A stretch of 23,146 bases of DNA, from the NCBI GenBank assembly GCA_025465145.1, contig JAODNS010000258.1, positions 1 to 23,146 of the forward strand. Reading direction: 5' to 3'. The first letter of the stretch is position 1; each line of letters begins with the position of its first letter. The notes under the pieces were generated by a model. That model made no database searches. It saw nothing but the letters and a program-made list of their open reading frames with translations, and was not told where the DNA came from. Made by a program: the position numbers and the translations under genes. This document shows, piece after piece, positions 7,175 through 14,643 of this stretch. This DNA comes from Frankiales bacterium. GTDB lineage: Bacteria > Actinomycetota > Actinomycetes > Mycobacteriales > SCTD01.

Positions 7175-8617
7175 GTGAGGACGCTGCGCCTGTCGCGCGG
7201 GGCTGCGCCGCGCAGCGCCGAGGACGTCTCCCTCCGACCGGGGACGACGACGCTGCGCAGCGGACGGGCGAGCATGCCGCACCGGACCGTCCTGCGGTAC
7301 GGCGTCCGGCCGTTCCTGGTCTTCGCCGACCTGCTCGCGTGGATCCTGGCCGTGCAGGTCACCGGTGGCGCGAACGGCGAGCACCTCGTGCTGCTCGCCG
7401 TCACGATGTGCCTCTACGGCGCCGCCGGCCTGTACCGGAGCCGGCTGTCCCTGTCGGCGCTGGACGACTCGGCCGGGCTCGCCGGTCGCGCGCTCGCCGC
7501 GTCGGCCATCACCACGTCCCTGGCGCTGCTCATCGACGAGCGGCTGGTGGACCCGGCGCTGCTCGGCACCGCGGCGATCTTCGCCTGCTCCGCCGTCCTG
7601 GCGCGGGCGCTCGCCTACGCCGCCGTCCGCCGCACGCGCGCGCTCGGCTGGGTGGCGCACCCCACCCTCGTCCTCGGCGCCGGCCGGATCGGCGGGCACC
7701 TCGCGCAGCTCCTGCTCGAGCACCCGTCCTACGGACTGCGTCCGGTCGGCTTCCTCGACAGCGACCCGCTGCTCGAGCCCGACGAGCGACCGGTCCCGGT
7801 GCTGGGCGACAACGACGCGCTCGCCAGCGTGATCGTGGAGTTCGGCGTGCGAGACGTGATCGTCGCGTTCGGCTCGGCGCCGGGCTCGCACATGGTCGAC
7901 ATCATCCGGACCTGCGACCGGCTGCACGCGGAGATCTTCTTCGTGCCGCGGCTGTTCGAGCTGCACAACACCAGTCGGGACATGGACCAGGTCTGGGGCC
8001 TGCCGCTCGTCCGGCTGCGCCGCGCGGCGTTCCGCACGTTCTCGTGGCGCCTCAAGCGAGGCCTCGACGTCTGCGTGTCCGCCGTCGCTCTGCTGCTGCT
8101 CTCCCCGCTGCTCGGCGTGATCGCCGCCGCCGTGCGCGCCGAGGGCGGTCCCGGCATCCTGTTCCGCCAGCAGCGGGTCGGGCTCGACGGGCGCGCCTTC
8201 GACCTGCTGAAGTTCCGGTCGCTCAAGCCGGTGGACGAGGCGGAGTCCGCCACGCTGTGGAACGTCGCTGCCGATGACCGGCTGGGTCCCGTCGGCCGGT
8301 TCCTGCGCCGTTCGAGCCTCGACGAGCTCCCGCAGCTGTGGAACATCCTGCGCGGCGACATGACCCTCGTCGGTCCGCGGCCGGAGCGGCCGCACTTCGT
8401 CGCGACCTTCGCGCGCACCTATCCGCGGTACACGGCGCGGCACCGCGTTCCCGCCGGCCTGACGGGGTGGGCGCAGGTGCACGGGCTGCGTGGCGACACC
8501 TCGATCGAGGAGCGGGCCCGCTTCGACAACTTCTACATCGAGAACTGGTCGCTCTGGAGCGACGTCAAGATCATGCTGCGCACGCTGTCCAGCGTGCTCC
8601 GCCGCAGCGGCGGCTAG
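7175..8617 (+). CDS. Polyprenyl-phosphate hexose-1-phosphate transferase (EPS initiating enzyme)
   Basis: This protein starts repeat-unit synthesis by moving sugar-1-phosphate from a nucleotide sugar to undecaprenyl phosphate at the inner face of the membrane. It has 480 residues. N-terminal membrane segments span about 44-150. A Rossmann-like middle domain has GAGRIGG (168-174). A KRGLDV-preceded membrane helix (about 297-322) leads to the catalytic bacterial sugar transferase domain with KFRSL (346-350), LDELPQLWNIL (382-392; D383-E384 are the catalytic pair of this family), GDMTLVGPRPERP (394-406) and PAGLTGWAQV (426-435). The GTG start has AGGGAGGG five bases upstream. The sugar it uses cannot be read from sequence. 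Its stop overlaps that of the DUF4012 gene. Confidence 0.92.
   Translation: MRTLRLSRGAAPRSAEDVSLRPGTTTLRSGRASMPHRTVLRYGVRPFLVFADLLAWILAVQVTGGANGEHLVLLAVTMCLYGAAGLYRSRLSLSALDDSAGLAGRALAASAITTSLALLIDERLVDPALLGTAAIFACSAVLARALAYAAVRRTRALGWVAHPTLVLGAGRIGGHLAQLLLEHPSYGLRPVGFLDSDPLLEPDERPVPVLGDNDALASVIVEFGVRDVIVAFGSAPGSHMVDIIRTCDRLHAEIFFVPRLFELHNTSRDMDQVWGLPLVRLRRAAFRTFSWRLKRGLDVCVSAVALLLLSPLLGVIAAAVRAEGGPGILFRQQRVGLDGRAFDLLKFRSLKPVDEAESATLWNVAADDRLGPVGRFLRRSSLDELPQLWNILRGDMTLVGPRPERPHFVATFARTYPRYTARHRVPAGLTGWAQVHGLRGDTSIEERARFDNFYIENWSLWSDVKIMLRTLSSVLRRSGG
8599..8613. terminator. Palindrome at convergent gene ends
   Basis: CCGCCGC and GCGGCGG around a single A form a symmetrical GC-only dyad directly before the CTAG that holds both stop codons. 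Because it is palindromic it could slow transcription from either side, but it is also coding on both strands and lacks U-runs. Confidence 0.3.
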
Positions 8618-10545
8618 ACCGGCAGTCGTACCGGCTCGCGCCAGAACCGGCGTACGGCGTCGCTCGTCCGGCTGAGCAGCCCGGGCTTCTCCGCCGTCAC
8701 CTCGACCGTGCGGTGCTCGTCGAACGACTGGTCCAGGACGACGGCGCCGGTTCGCCCCGAGGCGTCCGTCAGCCGCACGCCCGGCGCCGCGGAGATCCGC
8801 ACGTCCAGGGCCGCGTCCACGGCGAGCGGCTGGGGGAGCAGTCGGAGCTCGTAGCGGCCGTCGTGCAGCGGCAGCCGGTACTGCAGGCGCCAGGTCACGG
8901 CCGTCCCGGGCGGCAGGCTGAGCGCGTCGGTCAGCACGGCGTGGTCACCCTCGGGGAGCGCGTCTGTCGACAGCACGGCGTCGCCGCGACGGAAGCTGAC
9001 GGCGGTCGCGTCCTTCGGCAGCGCCAGCGTGACGAAGTTGTTCATGGTGCTCGGCGTCGCTCCGCCGGCGACGTAGCGCGGCAGCCCTCGTGCGGGGGCT
9101 GTGTTGCGCAGCGTCACCTCCTGCTGGACCACGGCGGTGTCGCGCGCGACCCGCACGCGCACCTTCGTGGCGCGCCGCGCGTAGTAGTCCAGCTTGTTGC
9201 CCTCGGTGTCACCGCCGCCGAAGTTCTGCGTGACGAAGCTGGTGAGGTCGCCGCCCTCGGCGGACACCGCGCCCGTCAGCGACGAGGCCGCGAACGCCCG
9301 CTGCCGCGCCGCGACCGCCGACCACAGCGCGAGGTGGCGCCCGCGGGCGGCACCAGCCAGGGCCAGCGACAGCCGGCTCGCGTCGGGCGCGCCCTTGAGC
9401 AGCCGCGCTGCGACGGCATCCGCCGCCGCCCGCAGCCGCGCGCGCCGCGCCGCCTGTGCCTGCCGGTCGTCCGCCGTGCCCCGGTAGCTCCCGGACAGGA
9501 GCAGGTCGACGGTCGAGGTACCGGTCAGGACGCTCCCGTCCGGCAGCGTCGCCGGCCGGGTGGCGCCGATGACGGCGGCGACTGCGCGCACGTCCAGCCA
9601 GATGATCGCGTCGGGGCGCCGGCCGAGGCTGGCAGCGGCGACGCCCGCCAGCACCTGCGACGACGTCGGCACGTCCGGCGACATGTTCGTGTTCTTCCAG
9701 AGCGTCGTGTCCGCGAGGTACGTCCCCCACAGCCGCCGGTAGTCGGCGGGAGCGGGTACCCGCTTCGCCGTCTTCGCCGTGTCCGCGACCTCATCGACGT
9801 CGCGGAACCGGTTCAGCGTGATGCGGCCGCCGTCGGCGGTGGCCTCGGCGAACACGCTGACGAGCCCGCCGGTGCCGCGCAGCTCTGCGTTGTTCTCCAG
9901 CACGACCAGCAGCCGCTGCGGGCCGTCGGCACCCGTGACGGCCGCGAGCGCGTCCACCGTGTCGGCGGCGCGCGCCAGCGTCGCCGGCAGCTCGTCGAGC
10001 CGGTCCCTCGCGTCGAGCACGCCCGCGGCGACGACATCGGGGACGAGGCCGGTCTTCAGCGCGCGCAGGTCGCGCACCGGCCCCGTGACGTACCCGCCGG
10101 CGCGGCGCAGCTCCTTCGCCATCCCCGCGAGCGCGATCGGGTCGAGGCGCCCGTCCGACACGAGGGCGGATCCCGTCGTCGCCCGCAGCACGTCCTGCGC
10201 CGCGACCACCGCGGCGAGCGCGGCGTCCGTCGTCACGCGGGCCGCCCTCGGCGTACGACCGATCAGGGGCAGGTACGACACGATGACCGGACCCGGCGCC
10301 GACAGCCGGCCGGACGCCTTGCGCAGGTCGGCAGCGGCGCGGTCGAGCCGCTCGCGCGTTCCGGTCGCGTCGTCGTCCGAGGTGGTCGCTGTCGTCAGCG
10401 CACGCCGCCCGCGCTCGAGGTTGTCGCGCGCGGAGAGCAGAGCGAGGAGCGTCCACGCGACCAGCACGGTGAGGACGGCGAGCACGGCCAGCGTCGTCCG
10501 GCGCGCCCAGGACACAGGTGCCGCTGGAGGTCGCGCGGCTGCCAC
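8614..10545 (-). CDS. DUF4012 membrane-anchored protein
   Basis: A 643-residue protein with one N-terminal membrane segment (about 18-38); the rest should be extracytoplasmic. The DUF4012 core is recognised by LLVVLENNAELRGTGG (212-227), where the ENNAELR.TGG signature sits. Flanking helical, Ala-rich segments and a C-terminal beta-rich region (from about 470) follow. The family is frequent in actinobacterial polysaccharide and cell-surface loci and has no proven activity. GTG at 10545 is the start, with only a weak ribosome site. It converges on the initiating transferase gene with a 4-base overlap and diverges from the metallophosphatase gene. A role in handling or attaching polysaccharide outside the membrane is inference. 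Confidence 0.85.
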   Translation of the reverse strand: MAAARPPAAPVSWARRTTLAVLAVLTVLVAWTLLALLSARDNLERGRRALTTATTSDDDATGTRERLDRAAADLRKASGRLSAPGPVIVSYLPLIGRTPRAARVTTDAALAAVVAAQDVLRATTGSALVSDGRLDPIALAGMAKELRRAGGYVTGPVRDLRALKTGLVPDVVAAGVLDARDRLDELPATLARAADTVDALAAVTGADGPQRLLVVLENNAELRGTGGLVSVFAEATADGGRITLNRFRDVDEVADTAKTAKRVPAPADYRRLWGTYLADTTLWKNTNMSPDVPTSSQVLAGVAAASLGRRPDAIIWLDVRAVAAVIGATRPATLPDGSVLTGTSTVDLLLSGSYRGTADDRQAQAARRARLRAAADAVAARLLKGAPDASRLSLALAGAARGRHLALWSAVAARQRAFAASSLTGAVSAEGGDLTSFVTQNFGGGDTEGNKLDYYARRATKVRVRVARDTAVVQQEVTLRNTAPARGLPRYVAGGATPSTMNNFVTLALPKDATAVSFRRGDAVLSTDALPEGDHAVLTDALSLPPGTAVTWRLQYRLPLHDGRYELRLLPQPLAVDAALDVRISAAPGVRLTDASGRTGAVVLDQSFDEHRTVEVTAEKPGLLSRTSDAVRRFWREPVRLPV

Positions 10546-10655
10546 GTCGCCAGCATGGCATCTCCGGCGCTGCTGCGTGGGAGGCTCCCGAGGCGGAAGA
10601 CAGGGCGCCGATGCTGTCGTACGCTCACGCTCCGTAGTCGTTCAGAGGAAGCCCT
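10546..10655. promoter_or_regulatory. Divergent promoter region, DUF4012 / metallophosphatase
   Basis: 110 bases lie between divergent starts. GGGAG-G-CTCCC (10579-10589) is an 11-base dyad suited to an operator. Facing right, GAAGAC, an 18-base spacer and TACGCT form a weak -35/-10 candidate. AGAGGAA (10644-10650) is the ribosome site for the GTG at 10656. Confidence 0.35.
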
Positions 10656-12941
10656 GTGACCCGAGCGCGTTCCCGCTTGCACCGCCTGCTGCCCGTCGGC
10701 GCCATGGGGGCGCCGCTGCTGCTGCTGCCGCTGCTGGCCCCGGTCGCCGCGGAGGCCGCAGCGGTGACCCAGCCGGCGGCGGCCGACGCGTACGTCTCGC
10801 TGGTCAAGGCGCAGCAGCGCACCAACTACGGCAGCGCGACGAAGCTGCAGACGGGCGCGACCTCGACGTACCGCAGCTACCTGAGGTTCTCCGTTCCCGG
10901 CGGCACGACGCCCGTCGCGTCGGCCGTGCTGCGGCTGTGGTCGACGACGAGCAGCAGTGCCGGCTACCGCGTCTCCAGCACCGGCTCCGGCTGGCAGGAG
11001 TCGACGGTGACGGGGGCAAGCGGGCCGGCGGTCGGCGCGCTGATCGGCAGCTCCGGCGCCGTGCGGACCGGTGCGTGGACCAGCGTCGACGTCACCTCCG
11101 CCGTCCGGGGCACGTCGCTGGACCTCGTGCTGACGGCGCCCAGCGGCGGCACGGTCACCTATGCCAGCCGGGAAGCGGGCGCGGGCACCGCACCCCAGCT
11201 CGTCGTGACCCGCGCCGCGGCGTCGGCGTCGGCGTCGCCGTCCCCGTCAGCGTCGGCAGCCTCGCCGGCGGCGTCGGCAGCCACGTCCGCGTCCCCGTCG
11301 ACGTCGCCTGCCTCGTCCGCGTCGCCTGCCTCGTCCGCGTCCTCGGCGCCGGCCGCAGGGGCGGCTGCCGCACCGGCAGCCGCCAGCTCGTCGTACCCGC
11401 AGACCGTGCTGGCCGACGCGCCAGCCGCCTACTGGCGGCTCGGTGAGACCTCCGGCAGTGCGGCGGCGGACAGCTCCGGGAACGGCCGGGCCGGGACCTA
11501 CGCCGGGGGGCTCACCCGCGGTGCGCCGGGCGCGATCGCCGGCGACGCCGACGGGGCCACCGGGTTCGACGGGACGACCGGGGTCGTCACGGCGGCCGAC
11601 GCTGCGGCCCTCCGGCTGAACGGCGCGTTCACGATCGAGTTCTGGGCCCGCCTCGACGCCTTCACCGGCAGCTACCCCGGCCTGCTCGTCAAGGGCCCCG
11701 CCGCCACCGCCGACGGGTACCTCATCTGGTACTCCGCCAACGGCCAGCTGAACTTCAAGCGGGGCAACGTCAGCATCGCCGCGCCCGCGGGCAGCCTGAC
11801 CAGCACGCGCTGGCGGCACTTCGCGGTGACGTACGACGCGTCCGCCTTGCGCTGGTACGTGGACGGCACGCTCGCCACGACGAGCACCCGCACGTACGCC
11901 ACCAGCGCCGGTACAGCGCCGCTGCAACTCGGCCGCGGCGACGAGTTCGGCCGGCAGAGCCTGGACGAGGTAGCGCTCTACAACCGGGCCCTGACGGCGC
12001 AGCAGGTGGCGGCGCACCGCAACGCCGGCATCGGCACCGCGCCGAGCCCCAGCCCCAGCCCGAGCCCGAGCCCGGCGCCGCCAGGCCCGGTCGCCCGCCC
12101 GGTCGTGCTCGCGGCCGCGGGTGACATCGCATGCGACCCCACCGACCCCAACTACAACGGCGGCGTCGGCACCGCGAGCTTCTGCCGGCAGCGGGACACG
12201 GCTGCGCTGCTCGACAAGGGCTACGACGCCGTCCTGCCGCTGGGCGACCTGCAGTACACCGACGCGTCGCTGGCCAAGCTCAACCAGGTCTACGACACCT
12301 CGTGGGGCAAGACGAAGGCGCTGCAGCGGCCGGTCGTCGGCAACCACGAGTACCTGGTGACCGATGCCGCGGGCTACTTCGACTACTACGGCGCCCAGGC
12401 CGGTCCGCGGGGCAAGGGCTGGTACAGCTACGACCTCAACGGTTGGCACATCATCGCGCTCAACGGCGAGGCGGAGTACTGCCCGCACGTGTCGTGCAGC
12501 GCGAACTCCGAGCAGGAGACGTGGCTGCGCAACGACCTCGCCGCGCACAAGACCGCCTGCACGCTCGCCTACTGGCACACGCCGCGCTACTCGTCGGCCG
12601 ACCGCCCCGCCGCCGACACGAACCTGTTCCGCACGTTCTGGGAGGACCTCTACAGCGCGGGCGTCGAGGTGGTGCTGAACGGCCACTTCCACAACTACGA
12701 GCGCTTCGCACCGCAGACGCCGGCCGGCATCGCCGATCCGAACGGCATCCGGCAGTTCGTCGTCGGGACCGGAGGCAAGGGCCTGGTCGGCTTCTCGGCC
12801 GCCGCGCCGAACAGCGAGGTGCGCAACGCGTCGACCTACGGGGTCCTCGAGCTGACGCTCGACCCGAACCGCTACAGCTGGAACTTCGCGCCGGTCGCCG
12901 GCCAGACGTTCACGGACGCCGGGAGCGCGAGCTGCCACTGA
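10656..12941 (+). CDS. Secreted CBM96-like / LamG / metallophosphatase protein
   Basis: A 761-residue secreted protein. A signal peptide (1 to about 35) is followed by a DNRLRE/CBM96-type beta domain (about 38-187; DAYV, TNYG...L.TG.., YLRF), an Ala/Ser/Pro linker (about 188-250), a LamG/concanavalin-like domain (about 255-450; YWRLGE, FTIEFWAR, W.H.AVTYD) and a second (SP)n linker. The metallophosphatase domain has its metal ligands: GDIAC (D490), LGDLQY (D531), GNHE (N563-H564), H641 in YWHTP, and GHFH (H677, H679). It should hydrolyse phosphate esters outside the cell, possibly while bound to polysaccharide through the two accessory domains; the substrate is unknown. AGAGGAA five bases upstream supports the GTG start. 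No membrane or sorting anchor is seen. Confidence 0.88.
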   Translation: MTRARSRLHRLLPVGAMGAPLLLLPLLAPVAAEAAAVTQPAAADAYVSLVKAQQRTNYGSATKLQTGATSTYRSYLRFSVPGGTTPVASAVLRLWSTTSSSAGYRVSSTGSGWQESTVTGASGPAVGALIGSSGAVRTGAWTSVDVTSAVRGTSLDLVLTAPSGGTVTYASREAGAGTAPQLVVTRAAASASASPSPSASAASPAASAATSASPSTSPASSASPASSASSAPAAGAAAAPAAASSSYPQTVLADAPAAYWRLGETSGSAAADSSGNGRAGTYAGGLTRGAPGAIAGDADGATGFDGTTGVVTAADAAALRLNGAFTIEFWARLDAFTGSYPGLLVKGPAATADGYLIWYSANGQLNFKRGNVSIAAPAGSLTSTRWRHFAVTYDASALRWYVDGTLATTSTRTYATSAGTAPLQLGRGDEFGRQSLDEVALYNRALTAQQVAAHRNAGIGTAPSPSPSPSPSPAPPGPVARPVVLAAAGDIACDPTDPNYNGGVGTASFCRQRDTAALLDKGYDAVLPLGDLQYTDASLAKLNQVYDTSWGKTKALQRPVVGNHEYLVTDAAGYFDYYGAQAGPRGKGWYSYDLNGWHIIALNGEAEYCPHVSCSANSEQETWLRNDLAAHKTACTLAYWHTPRYSSADRPAADTNLFRTFWEDLYSAGVEVVLNGHFHNYERFAPQTPAGIADPNGIRQFVVGTGGKGLVGFSAAAPNSEVRNASTYGVLELTLDPNRYSWNFAPVAGQTFTDAGSASCH
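11305..11340 (+). repeat. 18-bp tandem repeat in linker
   Basis: CGCCTGCCTCGTCCGCGT occurs twice in perfect tandem, coding for Ser/Pro/Ala in the first linker of the metallophosphatase protein. The surrounding 11220-11345 is degenerate GCGTCGGCGTCG-like sequence. Linker length is likely to vary between strains. Confidence 0.75.
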
Positions 12942-13546
12942 GGCGGCGGGCGGCGCTGCTCGCCGCGGGCGGTGCGGCGATCGCCGTCGGGCTGGCCGGA
13001 CCGGTCACAGCGCTGGACGAGGCCCAGATCTCCCAGGTCACGTGCGGCGGGCTGCGCGTCACGCAGCGCGGGCTGCCCGCCGGCAAGGAGGTCGAGGTCG
13101 AGGTCATCGACACGCGCCAGGGGCGCGAGCTCGCCGTCGAGCATGTCCGCAGCAGCGCCTCAGGTGCGATCGACGTGCGCGTCGCCGTGGACCTTCGCGG
13201 GGTGCCCCAGGTCGTCGTCGACGTGAAGGTCGACCGCAGCGAGTACGGCGAGGTGGGTGCCGACCTCCCGCAGCCCTGCTCCAGGAGCCCCCAGGCGCCG
13301 ACCGAGCCGCCGGTGCCTGTGCCGTCTCCGCTGCCTGCGTCGGCGTCGCCGTCGCGCGCGTCGGCGCCCTCACCGGCGGCAACCCTCGTCCCGCCCCCCG
13401 CGAGCAGCAGTGCGTCTCCGGTTGCCGCAGCACCGCAGCCCTCGCAGCCGGCGGCGGACCGCAGCCGCTGGCCGTACCTGGCGCTGGGCGCGCTCTGCCT
13501 GGTCGCGCTCGGCGCGGCGGTGCGCTACCGCAGGCGCCGCCCGTGA
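12932..13546 (+). CDS. Secreted membrane-anchored protein, apparent CTG start
   Basis: About 202-204 residues, unrecognised family. The N-terminus (RRRAALLAAGG...GPVTA) is a clear signal peptide. The mature domain (about 30-110) is beta-like, with two Cys (QVTCGG and QPCS) that could pair. A Pro/Ser/Ala linker leads to a C-terminal membrane helix and a RYRRRR tail, so the domain should be held on the outer face of the membrane. No ATG, GTG or TTG exists in this frame from at least 12602 to 13175, and the latter would remove the signal peptide. CTG at 12932 (GGGAG six bases upstream) or CTG at 12938 (overlapping the preceding TGA as CTGA) is the likely start. The stop overlaps the next GTG as GTGA. 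Confidence 0.65.
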   Translation: MPLRRRAALLAAGGAAIAVGLAGPVTALDEAQISQVTCGGLRVTQRGLPAGKEVEVEVIDTRQGRELAVEHVRSSASGAIDVRVAVDLRGVPQVVVDVKVDRSEYGEVGADLPQPCSRSPQAPTEPPVPVPSPLPASASPSRASAPSPAATLVPPPASSSASPVAAAPQPSQPAADRSRWPYLALGALCLVALGAAVRYRRRRP

Positions 13547-14643
13547 CCGCGCCGCGCGTTGTCGACCTCCACCTGCACGACGCGGTGTGCGTGCGCCTGA
13601 TCGATCCCTCGGACGACGACGTCGCGTCGGTGGAACGCGACGTCGGGCTGTCCCTTGGGAACGGCGGTCGCGCGCCGGACATCCTGGTGACGTACGTGGA
13701 TCGACTGGCGGTGGGCCCGCTCACGCTTCTCGGCCTGGACGCCGCCGCCTGCTCTCAGGGCTACGTCACGCTCCCCGGCGGCGGTCGCCGCGGCCGCAGC
13801 CTGGTCCCGCTGCAGCAGCTCGGCGGCCGCTGCGAGATCGCGTGCGAGCGCGAGGCGAACGGCGTCCCGCTGCTCATCGACATCGTCAACCTCACGGCTG
13901 CCCACTCCGGGTTCGTCGCGCTGCACGGCGCTGCCTTCCGCCTGCACGAGCTCGGCTGGGTGCTCGCGGGCTGGTCCAAGGGCGGCAAGACCGAGACCCT
14001 GCTGGGCGTGACCGGCCGGGGCGCGACCGTCGTCGGCGACGAGTGGGTCTACCTGCGGCCCGGGCAGGTCTTCGGAAGTGCGCACCGGCTGCGGCTCTGG
14101 GACTGGCAGCTGCGCGAGGCGCCGCACGTGCAGTCCCGGCTGAGCGCCAAGCAGCGCCGGCGGCTCGCCGTGGCGGGAGCGCTCGCGGACCGGCACGCGC
14201 AGGCCGGTCCTCGCTGGCGCAGGACGCTTCCGTACAAGCTCCTCACCGAGCTGATGCCGACGGTGCGCGACCAGCAGGGCGTGTACGTCGCGCCGTCGGA
14301 CGTCTTCGAGCCCGCGCAGCTGACGCCGACGTCCACCGTCGACCGGCTGCTGCTCGTCGAGAGCGTGGTGGACAGCCGTATCGAGGTGCAACCCGTCGCG
14401 CCCGAGCGGGTCGCCGAGCGGATGGCGGTCTCGTTGCAGTACGAGCGGGCCGACCTGCTCGACGCCTGGGCCCGCTACCGGTTCGTGTTCCCAGACGCGT
14501 CCAACCCGCGACTCGACGGGATCGGGGAGCTGGAGCTGCGGCTGCTGAAGGAGGCATTCAGGGGTGTGCCGAGCTTTCGCGTCGAGCACCCGTACCCGGT
14601 GCCGCTCAGCGAGCTCGCGGACGCGGTCGACGCGCTGGCGTGA
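13543..14643 (+). CDS. HprK-like P-loop kinase-related protein
   Basis: A 366-residue cytoplasmic protein. The nucleotide site is a Walker A, AGWSKGGKTE (142-151), preceded by VALHGAAF and followed by VVGDEWVYL (163-171), the acidic strand typical of the HPr kinase/PEPCK fold. The region before residue 120 does not match HPr kinase and is unassigned. HPr kinase relatives occur in polysaccharide loci (the HprK-related kinase A group) and in some peptide-modification loci, where roles are poorly known. It lacks visible features of a complete bifunctional HPr kinase/phosphorylase, and no HPr or PqqD-like partner is in the window. GTG 13543 overlaps the preceding stop by four bases. Its 3' end runs 38 bases into the convergent kinase gene. 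Confidence 0.75.
   Translation: MTAPRVVDLHLHDAVCVRLIDPSDDDVASVERDVGLSLGNGGRAPDILVTYVDRLAVGPLTLLGLDAAACSQGYVTLPGGGRRGRSLVPLQQLGGRCEIACEREANGVPLLIDIVNLTAAHSGFVALHGAAFRLHELGWVLAGWSKGGKTETLLGVTGRGATVVGDEWVYLRPGQVFGSAHRLRLWDWQLREAPHVQSRLSAKQRRRLAVAGALADRHAQAGPRWRRTLPYKLLTELMPTVRDQQGVYVAPSDVFEPAQLTPTSTVDRLLLVESVVDSRIEVQPVAPERVAERMAVSLQYERADLLDAWARYRFVFPDASNPRLDGIGELELRLLKEAFRGVPSFRVEHPYPVPLSELADAVDALA

Noticed and set aside
8338..10659. A 773-codon plus-strand open frame opposite DUF4012
   Set aside because: Arg/Gly/Gln-rich low-quality translation; the minus frame encodes a coherent DUF4012 protein.
11220..11345. Repetitive GCGTCG-like sequence considered as a CRISPR or intergenic repeat
   Set aside because: It is in frame and codes for an Ala/Ser/Pro linker; there are no regular spacers.
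13543..14643. HprK-like gene considered as part of a lasso-peptide cluster
   Set aside because: HPr-kinase relatives occur in some lasso clusters, but no precursor, PqqD-like, transglutaminase-like or asparagine-synthase-like gene is visible.
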